From Enterobacteriaceae endosymbiont of Donacia tomentosa (GTDB taxonomy: Bacteria > Pseudomonadota > Gammaproteobacteria > Enterobacterales > Enterobacteriaceae): DNA of 64,000 nucleotides. The notes below the pieces were generated by a model. It searched no databases and was not told the origin of the DNA. It worked only from the letters and a program-made list of their open reading frames with translations. The stretch's first letter is position 1. Every line of letters begins with the position of its first letter. A program made the translations under genes and the position numbers. This document shows, one piece after another, positions 21,787-33,662 of this stretch. The stretch covers positions 373,176 through 437,175 of the forward strand of contig NZ_CP046216.1 in NCBI RefSeq assembly GCF_012571135.1, given 5' to 3'.

Positions 21787-22287
21787 TTAATTTTTTATTT
21801 TCCCTATATTTAAAGTAATAATTATTCCTGATAATAATAGAATAGACATTAATTCTACGATTATTCTATATTTAGTAAATAAATTAATTCCTATATTTTG
21901 TATAGTAACAAAATCATTAATAATATATTTATTATTACTACATGCTTTTTTAAGCATGTAAATTATATTAATTAAAAAAATTAAAGTAAAAAAAATAGAA
22001 CTTATCAAAACAAAAGGTTGTTTTAAAAAATTTTTTTTTTCTTCTAATTCAATATTTTTATAATTTAATAACATTAAAACAAACATAAATAATATAACAA
22101 TAGCCCCTGCATAAATAATAATTTCTAGTGCACCTGCAAAATAATTACCTAAAATAAAAAATATACTTGATATTGTAATTAATGTAATTAAAAAATATAA
22201 TAAAGTATAAATTGGGTTGATGCTTATTATTATTAATATTGTAGATATTACTGATATTGCTCCTAATATATAAAAAATTGTTTCCAT
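21787..22287 (-). CDS. nuoJ: NADH dehydrogenase I subunit J
   Basis: Membrane subunit of complex I, homologous to mitochondrial ND6. At 166 residues it is a little shorter than E. coli NuoJ (184). The signature ALEIIIYAGAIVILFMFVLMLLN, with the deformed third helix, is conserved. It lies between nuoI (21 bp) and nuoK (51 bp) in the operon. Confidence 0.94.
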   Translation of the reverse strand: METIFYILGAISVISTILIIISINPIYTLLYFLITLITISSIFFILGNYFAGALEIIIYAGAIVILFMFVLMLLNYKNIELEEKKNFLKQPFVLISSIFFTLIFLINIIYMLKKACSNNKYIINDFVTIQNIGINLFTKYRIIVELMSILLLSGIIITLNIGKIKN

Positions 22288-22308
22288 AGATAATACCTTT
22301 AATTTATG

Positions 22309-22854
22309 TTATGGTAATAAATCTTTTACATCTACTTCAATATTTTTTAAATCATCATTTTCAACTTTTTTTTTACTTGGGATATTAATACCAGACATAT
22401 CATAAAAATCATAATTTTTATATTTACCTTCATTTTTAATAAATAAATCATCTTTTTCATATATTAAATTTGTTCTTTCAATTTCACATAATTCAAAATC
22501 TGGAATTAATTGGATTGCTCCTGTAGGACAGGCTTCTTCACAAAATCCACAAAAAATACATCTAGATAAATTAATTCTAAAAAATTTAGGATATGACCTA
22601 CCCTCTTTGTTTATTGATTTTTTTAAAGATATACATCCAACAGGACAAACAACAGCACAAAGACTACAAGCAACACAACGTTCATTATTATTTTTATCAG
22701 AAGTTAAGACTATCCTGCCTCTATATCTCGGAGATAAATATACTTTTTCTTCCGGATACATAATAGTTTCTCTTTTTTTAAACATATTAATCCAAACAAA
22801 AAAAACACTTCTAATTTGACTAATTAAATTATTAAAAAAATTTTTAAATTTCAT
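22309..22854 (-). CDS. nuoI: NADH dehydrogenase I subunit I
   Basis: Peripheral-arm subunit carrying two [4Fe-4S] clusters (N6a and N6b) that bring electrons close to the quinone site. Both ligand sets are complete: [15 protein letters not shown] and [15 protein letters not shown]. The 181-residue length matches E. coli (180). It lies 22 bp after nuoH. Its clusters must come from the Suf or Isc-type machinery in this window. Confidence 0.96.
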   Translation of the reverse strand: MKFKNFFNNLISQIRSVFFVWINMFKKRETIMYPEEKVYLSPRYRGRIVLTSDKNNNERCVACSLCAVVCPVGCISLKKSINKEGRSYPKFFRINLSRCIFCGFCEEACPTGAIQLIPDFELCEIERTNLIYEKDDLFIKNEGKYKNYDFYDMSGINIPSKKKVENDDLKNIEVDVKDLLP

Positions 22855-22876
22855 TTTATATTTTCATAAAAAATAA

Positions 22877-23848
22877 TTATTTTTGCATTATAAATGCAGT
22901 AATAATAAGATTAATTAATGTTAATGGTAAACATACAAACCACCCAAAGAACATAATTTGATCATATCTAGGGCGAGGCAATGACGCCCTAATTAAAAAA
23001 AATAATACAATAAAGAATAATGTTTTAATAAAAAACCATACTATAGGAGGTAAAAAGGGGCCTAACCATCCTCCAAAAAATAAAATTACAATTAAAGAAG
23101 AAAGTACTATAATATTTATATATTCCCCCACAAAAAATAATCCAAATTTAATGCCAGAATATTCAATATGATAACCATCAGATATTTCTTGTTCTGCTTC
23201 TGGTTGATCAAAAGGATGTCTATGACATACAGCTAAACTGGCAATAAAAAATGTTATAAAACCTAAAAACTGAGGTATAATATTCCAATAATGATTATAT
23301 TGTTCTTCTACTATATTAAACAGATTAAACGACCCTGTTTGACAAATAATACCCATTAAAGATAGACCCAAAAAAACTTCATAACTTATTATTTGTGCTA
23401 CACCTCTTATAGATCCTAATAAAGCATATTTATTATTACTTGCCCATCCCGCAAACAAAATAGAATAAACAGAAATACTAGTCATCATTAAAAAAAATAA
23501 AATTCCAATATTTAAATTAGATATCATTATATTAGGAGTAATGGGTAATATAGCAAATACAGATAATAACGAATTAAAAGTAATAACAGGTGCTATATTA
23601 AATAATAATTTATTAGAAAATTTAGGGGTCCAATCTTCTTTAAAAATAATTTTAATCATATCAGCTAATAATTGTAAACAACCAAACAGACCTACTCTAT
23701 TAGGTCCATAACGATTTTGAAATAAAGCTAATATGCGTCTCTCTCCAAAACTTAAAAAAGCTCCACTTATTATTAATATTATTAACATTAATAGTGTTTT
23801 AAAAAAAACTATTAATTGTATTGAGTTAAAAAAAGAGAATAAACTCAT
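22877..23848 (-). CDS. nuoH: NADH dehydrogenase I subunit H
   Basis: Membrane subunit at the junction of the two arms, forming part of the quinone chamber. It is 323 residues (E. coli 325). The motifs [38 protein letters not shown] and [13 protein letters not shown] are intact, including the acidic residues that link quinone chemistry to pumping. It overlaps nuoG by 4 bp (translational coupling). Confidence 0.96.
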   Translation of the reverse strand: MSLFSFFNSIQLIVFFKTLLMLIILIISGAFLSFGERRILALFQNRYGPNRVGLFGCLQLLADMIKIIFKEDWTPKFSNKLLFNIAPVITFNSLLSVFAILPITPNIMISNLNIGILFFLMMTSISVYSILFAGWASNNKYALLGSIRGVAQIISYEVFLGLSLMGIICQTGSFNLFNIVEEQYNHYWNIIPQFLGFITFFIASLAVCHRHPFDQPEAEQEISDGYHIEYSGIKFGLFFVGEYINIIVLSSLIVILFFGGWLGPFLPPIVWFFIKTLFFIVLFFLIRASLPRPRYDQIMFFGWFVCLPLTLINLIITAFIMQK

Positions 23849-26553
23849 TTTAATACCTTTAATTTTTCAATAGTTTTTCCTAAAAAAGAAAGTGGAATTC
23901 CTGGTGTACCTAATGGTACTCCTATCAATCCCTGATGTAAAGATGTTGAAATAAATGTTTTTAATTGAATTATGTTATTTAAGCAATATATTTTAATTAA
24001 ACAATTATTTAAAATTCCTAATTTCATAGCATCTTTATTATTTAAAAAAGCATAATAATTAGAAAAATATTCTTTTATTAAAGAAGATTTTTGAACTAAA
24101 GAATTACTATTAAAAAAATTGTAACAAGGTACAATAAGTAATTTATCTGAAATTTTAAATTTTTTAAAAACATTATTTTTTTTAATGTTTATATTATTAT
24201 TATGTTTCTTTTTAATTTTGAATCCTATAGCATTATATTTAGATGAAACTCCTATTTCTTTTTGAAATTTATTTAATGCTTGTAAAGAATTCCATCCTGG
24301 AGCCCATAAAAAAGGTAAATGTGTACAATTAATATCAGAATTATAATTTCCTTCCATAGAAAAATTAAAAATAGTATCCTTATCTTCTGGTTGTTTGGGT
24401 TCATGTATATTAATATTTGCTAATATTGATGTTCTACCACTATAACGAATAGGAGACCTTGCAAATTTTCTATTATATACTCGATAATTAGCCTTAGGTG
24501 CTGCATTACTAATTCCATTAAGTATTGGTATTTTTTTTTCACATTCTTCAATAAGATTATCTAAATTAATTTTTTCTTTTAAATTATTTATTTTCGCATA
24601 TATTGAATATATCCATTTCCAACTAGATTTTCTTTGATTCTTTTTATTATAGTAAAAAGGATTTGATGCTTGAAAAAATCTTTGTGCTCTACATTCATTA
24701 TTTATAACTGTACCACTACTTTCCATAAAATTTGTTGCTGGTAATACTATATGGGCTTTTTGTGTTGTTGGGCTAAAAACATGATCTATTACTATAATAT
24801 TAGGAATACTTTTAAAAAAAACATCTAACTTATCTCTCTCTTCATAATAATATAAATCATTTTCCATAATAATAATTGTATCTATATTATTAGATTTATT
24901 TAAAATATTATTTAAAGTTTTCCCATTTATTAATCCTATACCCATACTATTTACTGTATTTAAAACATAAAATAAACCTGTATTTTTTCTTTTTTTATTT
25001 AATGAATGAACTATAGCATAAGAGGCCATAATTAAGTCTAATGACCCTAAACTAGTACCGGAAATAATTAAAGGTTTTCGCGCATTTAATAAAACTTCTG
25101 TTATTTTTACAATTTTATTTTGTATATCTTTTTTTATAAGAGGATTTATTGTTTTATTATCTATATAATATGATAAAGCAAATGCAAAATTAACTTGATT
25201 ATCAATTGTAGTATAATAACTCCATGAAGAAATATCATTTAAAGATGTTTTATTTATACTGGTAATAAATAATGAATTAAATGATTTTCCTTTTAAATTA
25301 AAAATAGCATTTGCATGCCAATAAGGGATTTCTTTTTTATTAATAATTTCCGTATTTTTTTTTATAGCTTGTCTTATAGCTAAATCTACTCTAGGATTTG
25401 TAGTACTTACATCTTCGCCTAATATTAGAATTACATCATAATCTTCTATTTCGGATAATGAAGGAGTATAAATATTTTTATGTTGTATTATCTTTATAAT
25501 ATAATCAATTTGTTTTTTTTCATCTTCTAAAATACCCACGCAAAAATTTTCATCTCCTACTAATTGTTTTAAAATAAAATTACTTTCTATACTAGCTCTT
25601 GCAGAACCTATCCCTATTATTTTTTTTGATTTTAAAATTAAATCGCTAATATTTTTAATAGCTTGATCATTCTTTAAAAATACTTTCTTTTTATTTTTTT
25701 TTTGTATAATTTGTATTGGTTTTTTTTTTAAATTAATATATCCGTATCCGAAACGTCCTTTATCACAAAGAAAATAATGATTTATTTCTTCATGGAACCT
25801 ATTTTGAACACAAGATAGATTACCATAACGTTCTCCTATAAAAATATTACATCCTAAAGAACAGTGTTGACAAATACTAGGTGCATATTGTAAATCCCAT
25901 TTTCTTGTAAAATGTTCAATATAGGTTTTATCATTAAAAACACCAGTAGGACATATTTCAATTAAATTACCAGAAAATTTATTCTCTAATAAACCGTCTG
26001 AATATCTACCAAAATAAATATTATTTTTAGAACCAAAAACATTAAAATCTTTTCCATCAGCATAATCTTTGTAATATCTTACACAACGATAACATGTAAT
26101 ACATCGGTTCATTACATGTGATATAAAAGGTCCTAAATATTGATTTTTATATTTTCTTTTAGGAAAATTATACCTACGTTTATAATGTCCAGTCATAACT
26201 GTCATATCTTGTAAATGACAACTACCTCCTTCATCACAAATAGGACAATCATGTGGGTGATTAAGCATTAATAATTCAATAATATTTCTGCGAAAATTAA
26301 TCACTTCTTTATCATTAATAGAAATATATGTTTCCTCAATTGGTAAAGACATACAAGACATTATTATAAATCCATTTTTTTTTTGAATATTATCATATTG
26401 TTTTATTGCACACTGACGACATGATCCTATACTTCCTAAAATAGGATGCCAACAAAAATACGGGATATTAAATCCTAAAGACAAACATATTTTTAATAAG
26501 TTATCTTTTCTATTAACTTTATAACTTTGACCTTCTATATTAATATGAATCAT
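23845..26553 (-). CDS. nuoG: NADH dehydrogenase I subunit G
   Basis: Largest peripheral subunit, 902 residues (E. coli 908). The N-terminal ferredoxin-like domain has CWHP and CRQCAIKQ for the [2Fe-2S] cluster; [19 protein letters not shown] and [10 protein letters not shown] follow, and [10 protein letters not shown] with FLCDKGRFG provides the extra N7 [4Fe-4S] cluster found in E. coli-type enzymes. The C-terminal molybdopterin-oxidoreductase-like domain is kept to the end. It overlaps nuoH and lies 84 bp after nuoF, the widest gap in the operon. Confidence 0.96.
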   Translation of the reverse strand: MIHINIEGQSYKVNRKDNLLKICLSLGFNIPYFCWHPILGSIGSCRQCAIKQYDNIQKKNGFIIMSCMSLPIEETYISINDKEVINFRRNIIELLMLNHPHDCPICDEGGSCHLQDMTVMTGHYKRRYNFPKRKYKNQYLGPFISHVMNRCITCYRCVRYYKDYADGKDFNVFGSKNNIYFGRYSDGLLENKFSGNLIEICPTGVFNDKTYIEHFTRKWDLQYAPSICQHCSLGCNIFIGERYGNLSCVQNRFHEEINHYFLCDKGRFGYGYINLKKKPIQIIQKKNKKKVFLKNDQAIKNISDLILKSKKIIGIGSARASIESNFILKQLVGDENFCVGILEDEKKQIDYIIKIIQHKNIYTPSLSEIEDYDVILILGEDVSTTNPRVDLAIRQAIKKNTEIINKKEIPYWHANAIFNLKGKSFNSLFITSINKTSLNDISSWSYYTTIDNQVNFAFALSYYIDNKTINPLIKKDIQNKIVKITEVLLNARKPLIISGTSLGSLDLIMASYAIVHSLNKKRKNTGLFYVLNTVNSMGIGLINGKTLNNILNKSNNIDTIIIMENDLYYYEERDKLDVFFKSIPNIIVIDHVFSPTTQKAHIVLPATNFMESSGTVINNECRAQRFFQASNPFYYNKKNQRKSSWKWIYSIYAKINNLKEKINLDNLIEECEKKIPILNGISNAAPKANYRVYNRKFARSPIRYSGRTSILANINIHEPKQPEDKDTIFNFSMEGNYNSDINCTHLPFLWAPGWNSLQALNKFQKEIGVSSKYNAIGFKIKKKHNNNINIKKNNVFKKFKISDKLLIVPCYNFFNSNSLVQKSSLIKEYFSNYYAFLNNKDAMKLGILNNCLIKIYCLNNIIQLKTFISTSLHQGLIGVPLGTPGIPLSFLGKTIEKLKVLK

Positions 26554-26637
26554 GATATGTATATTCCATTTATTAATTACTTAACTAAATAATATTTTAA
26601 TTTATATTGATTTTTATATAAAAAATGAGTATCTTAT

Positions 26638-27921
26638 TTAATTTTTTATTCCACATTCAAATTCATGTAAAAAATATTTTAATGCACTTCTTAAAGGTTC
26701 CATAGCTCCAGGAGCATGAGCACAAAAAGATTTGCCATCTATTAATTGATTACTTATATCTTTTAAAAGATCAAGATCTTTAATAGACCCCCTTTTTTTT
26801 TCTAAACTAGTTAATATTGCAACAATCCATGGTAAACCTTCCCTGCAAGGAGTACAAAAACCACAAGATTCTCTTGCAAAAAAAATTTCTAAATTCTTTA
26901 ATAAAGATATCATATTAATATTATGATCAATAGCCATAGCAATTCCGGTACCTAGTCTGCTCCCCGCATTACTAATATTTACAAAATCCATAGGTAAATT
27001 TAAATGATCTTTTGTTAAAAAACTAGTACCAGCTCCTCCAGGTAACCACGCTTTAAACTTAAATCCCTTTTTCATCCCCCCTGCATATTTTTCTAAAACA
27101 ATATAAGCAGGAGTACCAAAAGGTAATTCCCACACTCCTGGATTTTTTACGTTACCAGAAAAACCTAACATTTTAGTACCACTATCATACAAATTATTTG
27201 ATAATTGCTTATACCATTTTGCTCCAAATTGTATAATACCAGGAATATTAAAAATAGTTTCAACATTATTAATACATGTTGGTTGTCCCCATAAACCAAT
27301 TGAAGATGGATAAGGTGGTTTAAAACGTGGATTAGCACGTTTCCCTTCTAAAGAATTTATTAAAGCAGTTTCTTCCCCACATATATATCTTCCTGCTCCT
27401 GTATGGAGATACAAATCAAAATTAAAATTAGTATTAAATATATTTTTTCCCAATATTCCTATTTTATAAACTTCTTTTATTACTGTATTTAAAATTTTTG
27501 CACATTGTATATACTCTCCTCTTAAAAAAATATATCCTTTATTTGCTTGTATAGCAAAAGCACTAATAATAATTCCTTCTATTAATTGATGTGGAATATG
27601 TTCTATTAAAAAACGGTCTTTATAAGTTCCTGGTTCCATCTCATCAGCATTACATATAAAATAACGATTTTCTTTAGTATTATTATTTTGTGAAGATATC
27701 AAATTCCATTTTAATCCAGTATAAAAACCTCCTCCACCTCTACCTTTTAATTTTGATTCAATTATAATATTAATTATTTCTTGAGGAGTTTTATTTATTA
27801 ATGCTTCTTTTAAAATTTTATAACCATCTTTTTTTATATATTCTTTCAAAAAGACAGTTGTATTTTTATTCATACGCCACGTTAAAGGATGTGTTTCTGG
27901 ATTATGATTTATTATTTTCAT
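26638..27921 (-). CDS. nuoF: NADH dehydrogenase I subunit F
   Basis: NADH-oxidising subunit holding FMN and the N3 [4Fe-4S] cluster. The nucleotide site GRGGGGFYTGLKW, NADEMEPGTYKDR and ICGEETALINSLEGKR are conserved, and the cluster cysteines are in ESCGFCTPCREG and SFCAHAPGA. It is 427 residues; E. coli NuoF (about 445) has a short extra tail beyond EFEAGIK that is absent here. The start overlaps the nuoE end by 20 bp and matches the E. coli start (PETHPLTWR). Confidence 0.96.
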   Translation of the reverse strand: MKIINHNPETHPLTWRMNKNTTVFLKEYIKKDGYKILKEALINKTPQEIINIIIESKLKGRGGGGFYTGLKWNLISSQNNNTKENRYFICNADEMEPGTYKDRFLIEHIPHQLIEGIIISAFAIQANKGYIFLRGEYIQCAKILNTVIKEVYKIGILGKNIFNTNFNFDLYLHTGAGRYICGEETALINSLEGKRANPRFKPPYPSSIGLWGQPTCINNVETIFNIPGIIQFGAKWYKQLSNNLYDSGTKMLGFSGNVKNPGVWELPFGTPAYIVLEKYAGGMKKGFKFKAWLPGGAGTSFLTKDHLNLPMDFVNISNAGSRLGTGIAMAIDHNINMISLLKNLEIFFARESCGFCTPCREGLPWIVAILTSLEKKRGSIKDLDLLKDISNQLIDGKSFCAHAPGAMEPLRSALKYFLHEFECGIKN

Positions 27922-28414
27922 TAATATAACTATCCAATATAGTGTTTATACTATTACTTGTTAACGAAGTATAAATTTTTTTATTAATCATAATGACAGG
28001 ACTTTTTTCACAAAGTCCCAAACAACATATAGGTAATAAAGTAAATAAACGATTTGATGTTGTTTGTCCTGGATTAATTTTTAATCTTTTTTTAATATTG
28101 TTTAAAATTTTTTCATATTTTGTTATATAACAAACAACACTATCACAATATTTAATTATATATTTACCTACTGGTGATCTAAAAATTTGACTATAAAATG
28201 TTGCTATACTATCCACTTCAGAAGGATGTATTTTTAAAATATCAGCAATAATATTTACAATAGGATCAGAAATCCATCCATACTTTTTTTGAAAAAATAT
28301 TAATATTTCTATAATAGCTGCATTATTACATTCATATTGTGCACAAATATTATTAATACTTTTTAATTCTTCATGATTTAAAAAAATTTTTTTATTATTA
28401 ATTGAATTATTCAT
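27902..28414 (-). CDS. nuoE: NADH dehydrogenase I subunit E
   Basis: Peripheral subunit with the N1a [2Fe-2S] cluster, next to NuoF. The four ligands are in CDSVVC and in CCLGLC, with the same spacing as E. coli. It is 170 residues (E. coli 166). It starts 11 bp after nuoCD and its last codons overlap nuoF. Confidence 0.95.
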   Translation of the reverse strand: MNNSINNKKIFLNHEELKSINNICAQYECNNAAIIEILIFFQKKYGWISDPIVNIIADILKIHPSEVDSIATFYSQIFRSPVGKYIIKYCDSVVCYITKYEKILNNIKKRLKINPGQTTSNRLFTLLPICCLGLCEKSPVIMINKKIYTSLTSNSINTILDSYINENNKS

Positions 28415-28425
28415 AGTTTTATATA

Positions 28426-30249
28426 TTAACGATCTACATCAGACATAACAAAATCGATGCTACCTAAATAAGTAATTAAATCTGAAACTAGACTACCACA
28501 AATAACAGAAGGTATTTGTTGTAAATGAGCAAAACTCGGAGTTCTAATTCTAGTTCTATAACTTACAGTATTACCATCACTAATTAAATAGTAACTATTA
28601 ATTCCTTTTGTAGCTTCAATCATTTGAAATGATTCATTAGCTGGTATTAATGGGCCCCAAGAAACTTGTATAAAATGATTAATTAATGTTTCTATATCTC
28701 TTAACATTCTTTCTCTAACAGGAGGAGTTGTTAAAGGATGATCTACTTTATATGATCCTTCAGGCATATTATTTAAACATTGTTTTAAAATACGTAAACT
28801 TTGCCATATTTCTTCAAATTTTATTAAAACTCTAGAATAACAATCACTAATATTATTCCCTATAGGAACATCAAAATCAAAATTTTCGTAACCAGAATAG
28901 GGACGCCATTTACGAACATCAAAATCTAATCCTGTAGCTCTTAGTCCAGACCCAGTAACACCCCAAGATATAGCTTCTTTCTGATTATATGTAGCTATAT
29001 TTTTAGATCTAGATATTAAAATACTATTTTGTAAAGCGGTTTTTTTATATATTTTTAATCTTTTAGGTAACCAATCTAATAATTTTTTTAGTAATATATT
29101 CCATCCGTTAGGTAAATCTTGTGCTAAACCTCCTATTCTAAACCAAGCAGGATGCATTCTAGCGCCTGTAATTGCCTCTATTATGTCATATATTTTTTGT
29201 CTGTCAGTGAATACTAAAAATATAGGTGTCATTGCACCTACATCTTGTATAAAAGTAGATAAATATAATAAATGACTATTAATACGAAATAATTCAGATA
29301 ACATAACTCTAATTACTTTAATCCTATCCGTAACAATAATATTTGCTAATTTTTCTATTGCAAGAATATATGGCATTTCATTAATACAACCACCTAAATA
29401 TTCTATTCTATCCGTATATGGGATATAAGTGTGCCAAGTTTGTCGTTCTGCTATTTTTTCAGCGCCTCTATGATGGTATCCTATATCGGGAATACATTGT
29501 ATAATTTCTTCACCTAATAATTTTAATATAATCCTGAATGCTCCATGAACAGAAGGATGATTAGGACCTAAATTAAGAAACATATAATCATATTTATTAT
29601 CTTTTACAGAAAGATTCCAATCTTTTGGATTAAATTTTGTATCTTTTATATCTATTTTATATTTTTTTTTAGTTAAAGAATATGGTTCTAATTCTGTTGC
29701 TCTTGAAGGAAAATCTTTGCGTAAAGGAAAACCTTTATTCCAATAATGTGGTAAAAGTATATGAGTTAAGTAAGGATGATTTATAAAGTAAATACCAAAC
29801 ATTTCCCATATTTCTCTTTCATACCAATTAGCATTTTTAAAAATGCCAGTTATACTTTTAACATTTAAAAAATTTTTTTTTAATGAAATTTTTATAATTA
29901 TATCTTTATTTCTATTAATAGAAATTAAATGATAAAATAGAGAGAAATCCGTTTCATGTTTAAAGTTAAATTTATGAGAATGTAACCTTTCATCAACTCC
30001 ATGCATATCGTATAACATATTATATGGGTTTTTAGTTTGTGATAAATATTTCATAAATTGAATTAAATATTTTTCTTCAATCCAAATAACTAATGGCATT
30101 TTGTTATTACAATAATTTTGTATAACAAATTTTTTACAACCAAAAGAATTTTTTAATTCATCTATGATAGGCTCTGTATCTTTTTTAGAAAAATTTTTTT
30201 TATAATTTTTTTTTTTTTCTTTTAAAAGATAAGAAAAACGATTATCCAT
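28426..30249 (-). CDS. nuoC: NADH dehydrogenase I fused subunit CD
   Basis: Fused NuoC-NuoD protein of 607 residues, the enterobacterial arrangement (E. coli 600). The C part covers about residues 1-200 ([29 protein letters not shown]); the D part begins near [15 protein letters not shown] and provides part of the quinone pocket. The extreme N terminus is lysine-rich and encoded over a run of 13 A (30206-30218, T on the plus strand) that remains in frame. It lies 31 bp after nuoB. Confidence 0.96.
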   Translation of the reverse strand: MDNRFSYLLKEKKKNYKKNFSKKDTEPIIDELKNSFGCKKFVIQNYCNNKMPLVIWIEEKYLIQFMKYLSQTKNPYNMLYDMHGVDERLHSHKFNFKHETDFSLFYHLISINRNKDIIIKISLKKNFLNVKSITGIFKNANWYEREIWEMFGIYFINHPYLTHILLPHYWNKGFPLRKDFPSRATELEPYSLTKKKYKIDIKDTKFNPKDWNLSVKDNKYDYMFLNLGPNHPSVHGAFRIILKLLGEEIIQCIPDIGYHHRGAEKIAERQTWHTYIPYTDRIEYLGGCINEMPYILAIEKLANIIVTDRIKVIRVMLSELFRINSHLLYLSTFIQDVGAMTPIFLVFTDRQKIYDIIEAITGARMHPAWFRIGGLAQDLPNGWNILLKKLLDWLPKRLKIYKKTALQNSILISRSKNIATYNQKEAISWGVTGSGLRATGLDFDVRKWRPYSGYENFDFDVPIGNNISDCYSRVLIKFEEIWQSLRILKQCLNNMPEGSYKVDHPLTTPPVRERMLRDIETLINHFIQVSWGPLIPANESFQMIEATKGINSYYLISDGNTVSYRTRIRTPSFAHLQQIPSVICGSLVSDLITYLGSIDFVMSDVDR

Positions 30250-30280
30250 AAATAAATCCTGTTACAAAGAATAAATTAAA

Positions 30281-30946
30281 TTAAATTTTGTCAGGTGATC
30301 TAAATTTAATATTTTTATTATGTATAAATTTACTAGCTGCTTTCATTTTCATTTTATATATTCCTTGATCTCCGACTACCCATGATAAGGGACGTCTTTC
30401 ATTATCAATATTTTTTTGTAATAATAATAAAGCTTGTATATACGATTCAGGTCTTGGAGGGCAACCTGGAATATAAATATCTACAGGTAAAAATTTATCT
30501 ACTCCTTGTACGACAGAATATATATCATACATACCTCCCGAATTGGCACATGCCCCCATAGATATTACCCACTTAGGTTCTAACATTTGATCATATAATC
30601 TTTGTATTATGGGAGCCATTTTAAGAAAACATGTTCCAGCTATTACCATAAAATCTGCTTGCCTTGGAGAAGCTCTTAATACTTCTGAACCAAAACGTGA
30701 AATATCATTAATAGATGTAAATGATGTAGTCATTTCTACATAACAACAAGATAAACCAAAATTATAAGGCCATAAAGAATTTTTTCTTCCCCAATTTATA
30801 ATTTTATGTGCAATTTTTTGTAAATTTCCTAAAAAAATATTTTTACTAATTTGTTCATTAATAGGATCATTATTAATATATTCCTTTTTTTCTAAAGGAT
30901 ATTTTTTTTGATTATTACTACTAATTTTTGTAAGAATATATTTCAT
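30281..30946 (-). CDS. nuoB: NADH dehydrogenase I subunit B
   Basis: Holds the terminal N2 [4Fe-4S] cluster that reduces quinone. The tandem cysteines in LSCCYVEM and further ligands in [10 protein letters not shown] and [18 protein letters not shown] are all present. It is 221 residues, as in E. coli (220). It lies 10 bp after nuoA. Confidence 0.96.
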   Translation of the reverse strand: MKYILTKISSNNQKKYPLEKKEYINNDPINEQISKNIFLGNLQKIAHKIINWGRKNSLWPYNFGLSCCYVEMTTSFTSINDISRFGSEVLRASPRQADFMVIAGTCFLKMAPIIQRLYDQMLEPKWVISMGACANSGGMYDIYSVVQGVDKFLPVDIYIPGCPPRPESYIQALLLLQKNIDNERRPLSWVVGDQGIYKMKMKAASKFIHNKNIKFRSPDKI

Positions 30947-30956
30947 AATATTTATT

Positions 30957-31358
30957 CTATATTTTATTTTTATTAGTGTGTTTTATAAATTGCCAATCTA
31001 ACGCTTTTAATTTAAATAGATAAAATAAACTAATTAAAATGTTTAAGATAAATAATACCCCCTCGATAAATCCTGCCGATTGTATACTTTTAATAGAAAC
31101 AGACCATAAGTATAAATATAATGATTCTATATCAAAAATAATAAAAAATATTGCTATTAAATAAAAATGAATATGAATTTTTATTTTAGAATCCCCAAAA
31201 GAATCAGCACCTGACTCAAAAGGTAAATGTTTATCTAAACCATATGAACGACCTCCTAAAAAAAATGATATTAATATCATAAAGCTGCTAATAATAATAG
31301 CAGTAATTTGAAATATTATAAAATACCAATAATTGAAAATTATATTGTTTTTTATCAT
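30957..31358 (-). CDS. nuoA: NADH dehydrogenase I subunit A
   Basis: Small membrane subunit with three helices, first gene of the nuo set. It is 133 residues (E. coli 147); the diagnostic [13 protein letters not shown] and [14 protein letters not shown] are intact. It begins 43 bp after the thrC stop on the same strand with no evident terminator hairpin between, so transcription may run from thrABC into nuo. Confidence 0.93.
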   Translation of the reverse strand: MIKNNIIFNYWYFIIFQITAIIISSFMILISFFLGGRSYGLDKHLPFESGADSFGDSKIKIHIHFYLIAIFFIIFDIESLYLYLWSVSIKSIQSAGFIEGVLFILNILISLFYLFKLKALDWQFIKHTNKNKI

Positions 31359-31401
31359 AATTAATGCTCTTAAAAAATAAATATAATATTTTAAATAAAC
31401 A

Positions 31402-32703
31402 TTATTTAATAAAATTTTCTAATAAAAACATTTTAAAACTATTAAAATTATTAGATAATTTATAAGATAAATTTTTTTTATTTTTACATTCGACTAAAAT
31501 TTTAGGTAAAGATATTTTTTTTTGTAAAATATTATATATATAATCTTGAAATTTAGAAGGATGAGCTGTTCCTAAAAAAATATTAAATGTATCTTTTTTA
31601 AGAATTTGTTTTTTTTGTGCACAATAACCAACTGCAGAATGAGGATCTAAAATATAATTATATTTTTTATATACATTTATTATTGCTTTTGTGGTTATAT
31701 CATCTGTAATAGAAAAAGATTCTAACATGTTTAAATTCCAATTATTTCTATTAAATATTTCTATAATTCTAGGCCAATTATTAGGAGAACTAACATCCAT
31801 TGCATTTGATAAAGTAGCAATAGTTTGTTTTGGATTCCAAAAACCTTCTTTTAAATATCTTGGCACTGTATCATTGATATTTGTAGCTGCTATAAATTTA
31901 TATATAGGCAATCCAAGTGTTTTTGCTATTAAACCTGCAGTTAAATTCCCAAAATTTCCACTAGGAACAGAAATTATTATTTTCTTTTTTCTTTTTTCAA
32001 AAGGTATTTGTGCAAAAGCTTCAAAATAATAACATGTTTGGGCGATTAATCTGCTAATATTAATAGAGTTTGCAGAATTTAAATATAGTTGATTATTTAA
32101 ATCTTGATCATCAAAAGCTTGTTTTATTAAATTTTGACAATCATCAAAATTTCCTTTAATAGCAATAGTTTTTACATTTTTCCCTAAAGTACAAAATAAC
32201 TTTTCTTGTAATGAAGAAATTTTTTTATCAGGATATAAAATTACAACTTCAATATTTTTTTTTTTATAAAAAGCATGTGCAACAGCAGCTCCTGTATCTC
32301 CTGAAGTAGCTGTCAAAATAACAATTTTTTTCTTATTAAAAAAATTTAGCATTTCTGCCATAAAACGAATACCAAAATCTTTAAATGCTAAAGTAGGGCC
32401 ATGAAATAATTCTAAACAAGCAACATTTTCTTTAATCATTACTAATTTTAAAGGAAAATTAAATGCTTGTTTAATTTTTTTTTTTAAAATATTTGGTAAG
32501 ATTTCTTTTTCACTTATAAACAATGATATAATATAGCAACTTCTATCTATAAAATTAAGATTTAATATTTCTTCAATATTTCTATTGTTTAATTTAGGTA
32601 AAATACTAGGAAAAAACAAACCTTTGTTTATTCCTAAACCTATTTTTAATACTTGATTAAAATTTTTTTCTTCTGACCGATAATTAAGATTATAAAATTT
32701 CAT
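31402..32703 (-). CDS. thrC: threonine synthase
   Basis: Last step of threonine synthesis: O-phosphohomoserine to threonine, using PLP. The PLP lysine is K108 in HGPTLAFKDFG, and TATSGDTGAAVAHAF and VPSGNFGNLTAG are conserved. It is 433 residues (E. coli 428). It overlaps thrB by 4 bp (coupled translation) and is the third gene of thrABC, leading into nuoA. Confidence 0.97.
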   Translation of the reverse strand: MKFYNLNYRSEEKNFNQVLKIGLGINKGLFFPSILPKLNNRNIEEILNLNFIDRSCYIISLFISEKEILPNILKKKIKQAFNFPLKLVMIKENVACLELFHGPTLAFKDFGIRFMAEMLNFFNKKKIVILTATSGDTGAAVAHAFYKKKNIEVVILYPDKKISSLQEKLFCTLGKNVKTIAIKGNFDDCQNLIKQAFDDQDLNNQLYLNSANSINISRLIAQTCYYFEAFAQIPFEKRKKKIIISVPSGNFGNLTAGLIAKTLGLPIYKFIAATNINDTVPRYLKEGFWNPKQTIATLSNAMDVSSPNNWPRIIEIFNRNNWNLNMLESFSITDDITTKAIINVYKKYNYILDPHSAVGYCAQKKQILKKDTFNIFLGTAHPSKFQDYIYNILQKKISLPKILVECKNKKNLSYKLSNNFNSFKMFLLENFIK

Positions 32704-33641
32704 TTTGTCTCCATAATTTGAGTACCTATTTTATTTATTATACAAATATAAACAAATCCCTTATTATTTTTTAAATAATTTTTTTTTAACCAATTAACCA
32801 TATTTTGAGCAAAATTTAAATTATTAAAAATAGAAAATAAAGTAGGTCCTGATCCTGATATACCATAATTTAAAGCACCAAATTTCTTCGCTATAAGAGA
32901 AATTTTTTCGAAATCAGGTATAAGGGATTTTCTATATGGTTCAGCGATAAAATCTTGCATAAGTTTAGATGCTAATATTTCTTGCTGAGTATGACAGGCA
33001 TGAATAAAACTAGCTAAATATTGATTTTGTTTAATAAAAATACTTTTTTTATATAAATTGGGTAATATTTGTCGAGAACAATATGTAGACAATTTAATTC
33101 CTGGGTATGCAATAACCCAAAACCAATTTTTAAAAAATGGTATATTTTGAATAATTAATTTATTTTTATCAGTTACTAATACTAATTTCATTCCACCTAA
33201 TAAACAAGGTGCAATGTTATCATAATGTATTTTTCCAGATAAAAATCCTTCTGATTCACCCATTAATTGTAATAAATCATTATCATTTAAAGGATTATTA
33301 CAAAATAAATTTATAGCTTTTAAAAAAGCAACTATAGAACATGCACTGGATCCTAATCCTGAAGCTACAGGAATATTTTTTTCTAAAATAATTTTTAAAG
33401 GAATTTTTTTGCCAATTTTATTACAAAATTTTAACCAACAATGAAATATAATATTTTCATTACTTTTTTTTGGTAAATCATCTAAAAAATAACCTTTATT
33501 TATTAAAATAAATTTTTTTGATGAATATATTGATACAAAATCTCCTAAAATTCCTTTATCTATTCTGGATAGTGATATTCCTAATGTATCAAATCCTACA
33601 TTAATATTACCAATAGAAGCAGGAGCATAAATTTTAATCAT
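32700..33641 (-). CDS. thrB: homoserine kinase
   Basis: GHMP-family kinase that phosphorylates homoserine. PASIGNINVGFDTLG at the N terminus and the ATP-binding PVASGLGSSACSIVA are present, with YGISGSGPTLFS near the end. It is 313 residues (E. coli 310). It lies 21 bp after thrA and overlaps thrC by 4 bp, as in the E. coli operon. Confidence 0.97.
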   Translation of the reverse strand: MIKIYAPASIGNINVGFDTLGISLSRIDKGILGDFVSIYSSKKFILINKGYFLDDLPKKSNENIIFHCWLKFCNKIGKKIPLKIILEKNIPVASGLGSSACSIVAFLKAINLFCNNPLNDNDLLQLMGESEGFLSGKIHYDNIAPCLLGGMKLVLVTDKNKLIIQNIPFFKNWFWVIAYPGIKLSTYCSRQILPNLYKKSIFIKQNQYLASFIHACHTQQEILASKLMQDFIAEPYRKSLIPDFEKISLIAKKFGALNYGISGSGPTLFSIFNNLNFAQNMVNWLKKNYLKNNKGFVYICIINKIGTQIMETK

Positions 33642-33662
33642 AATTTTAAATTCCTTATTTTA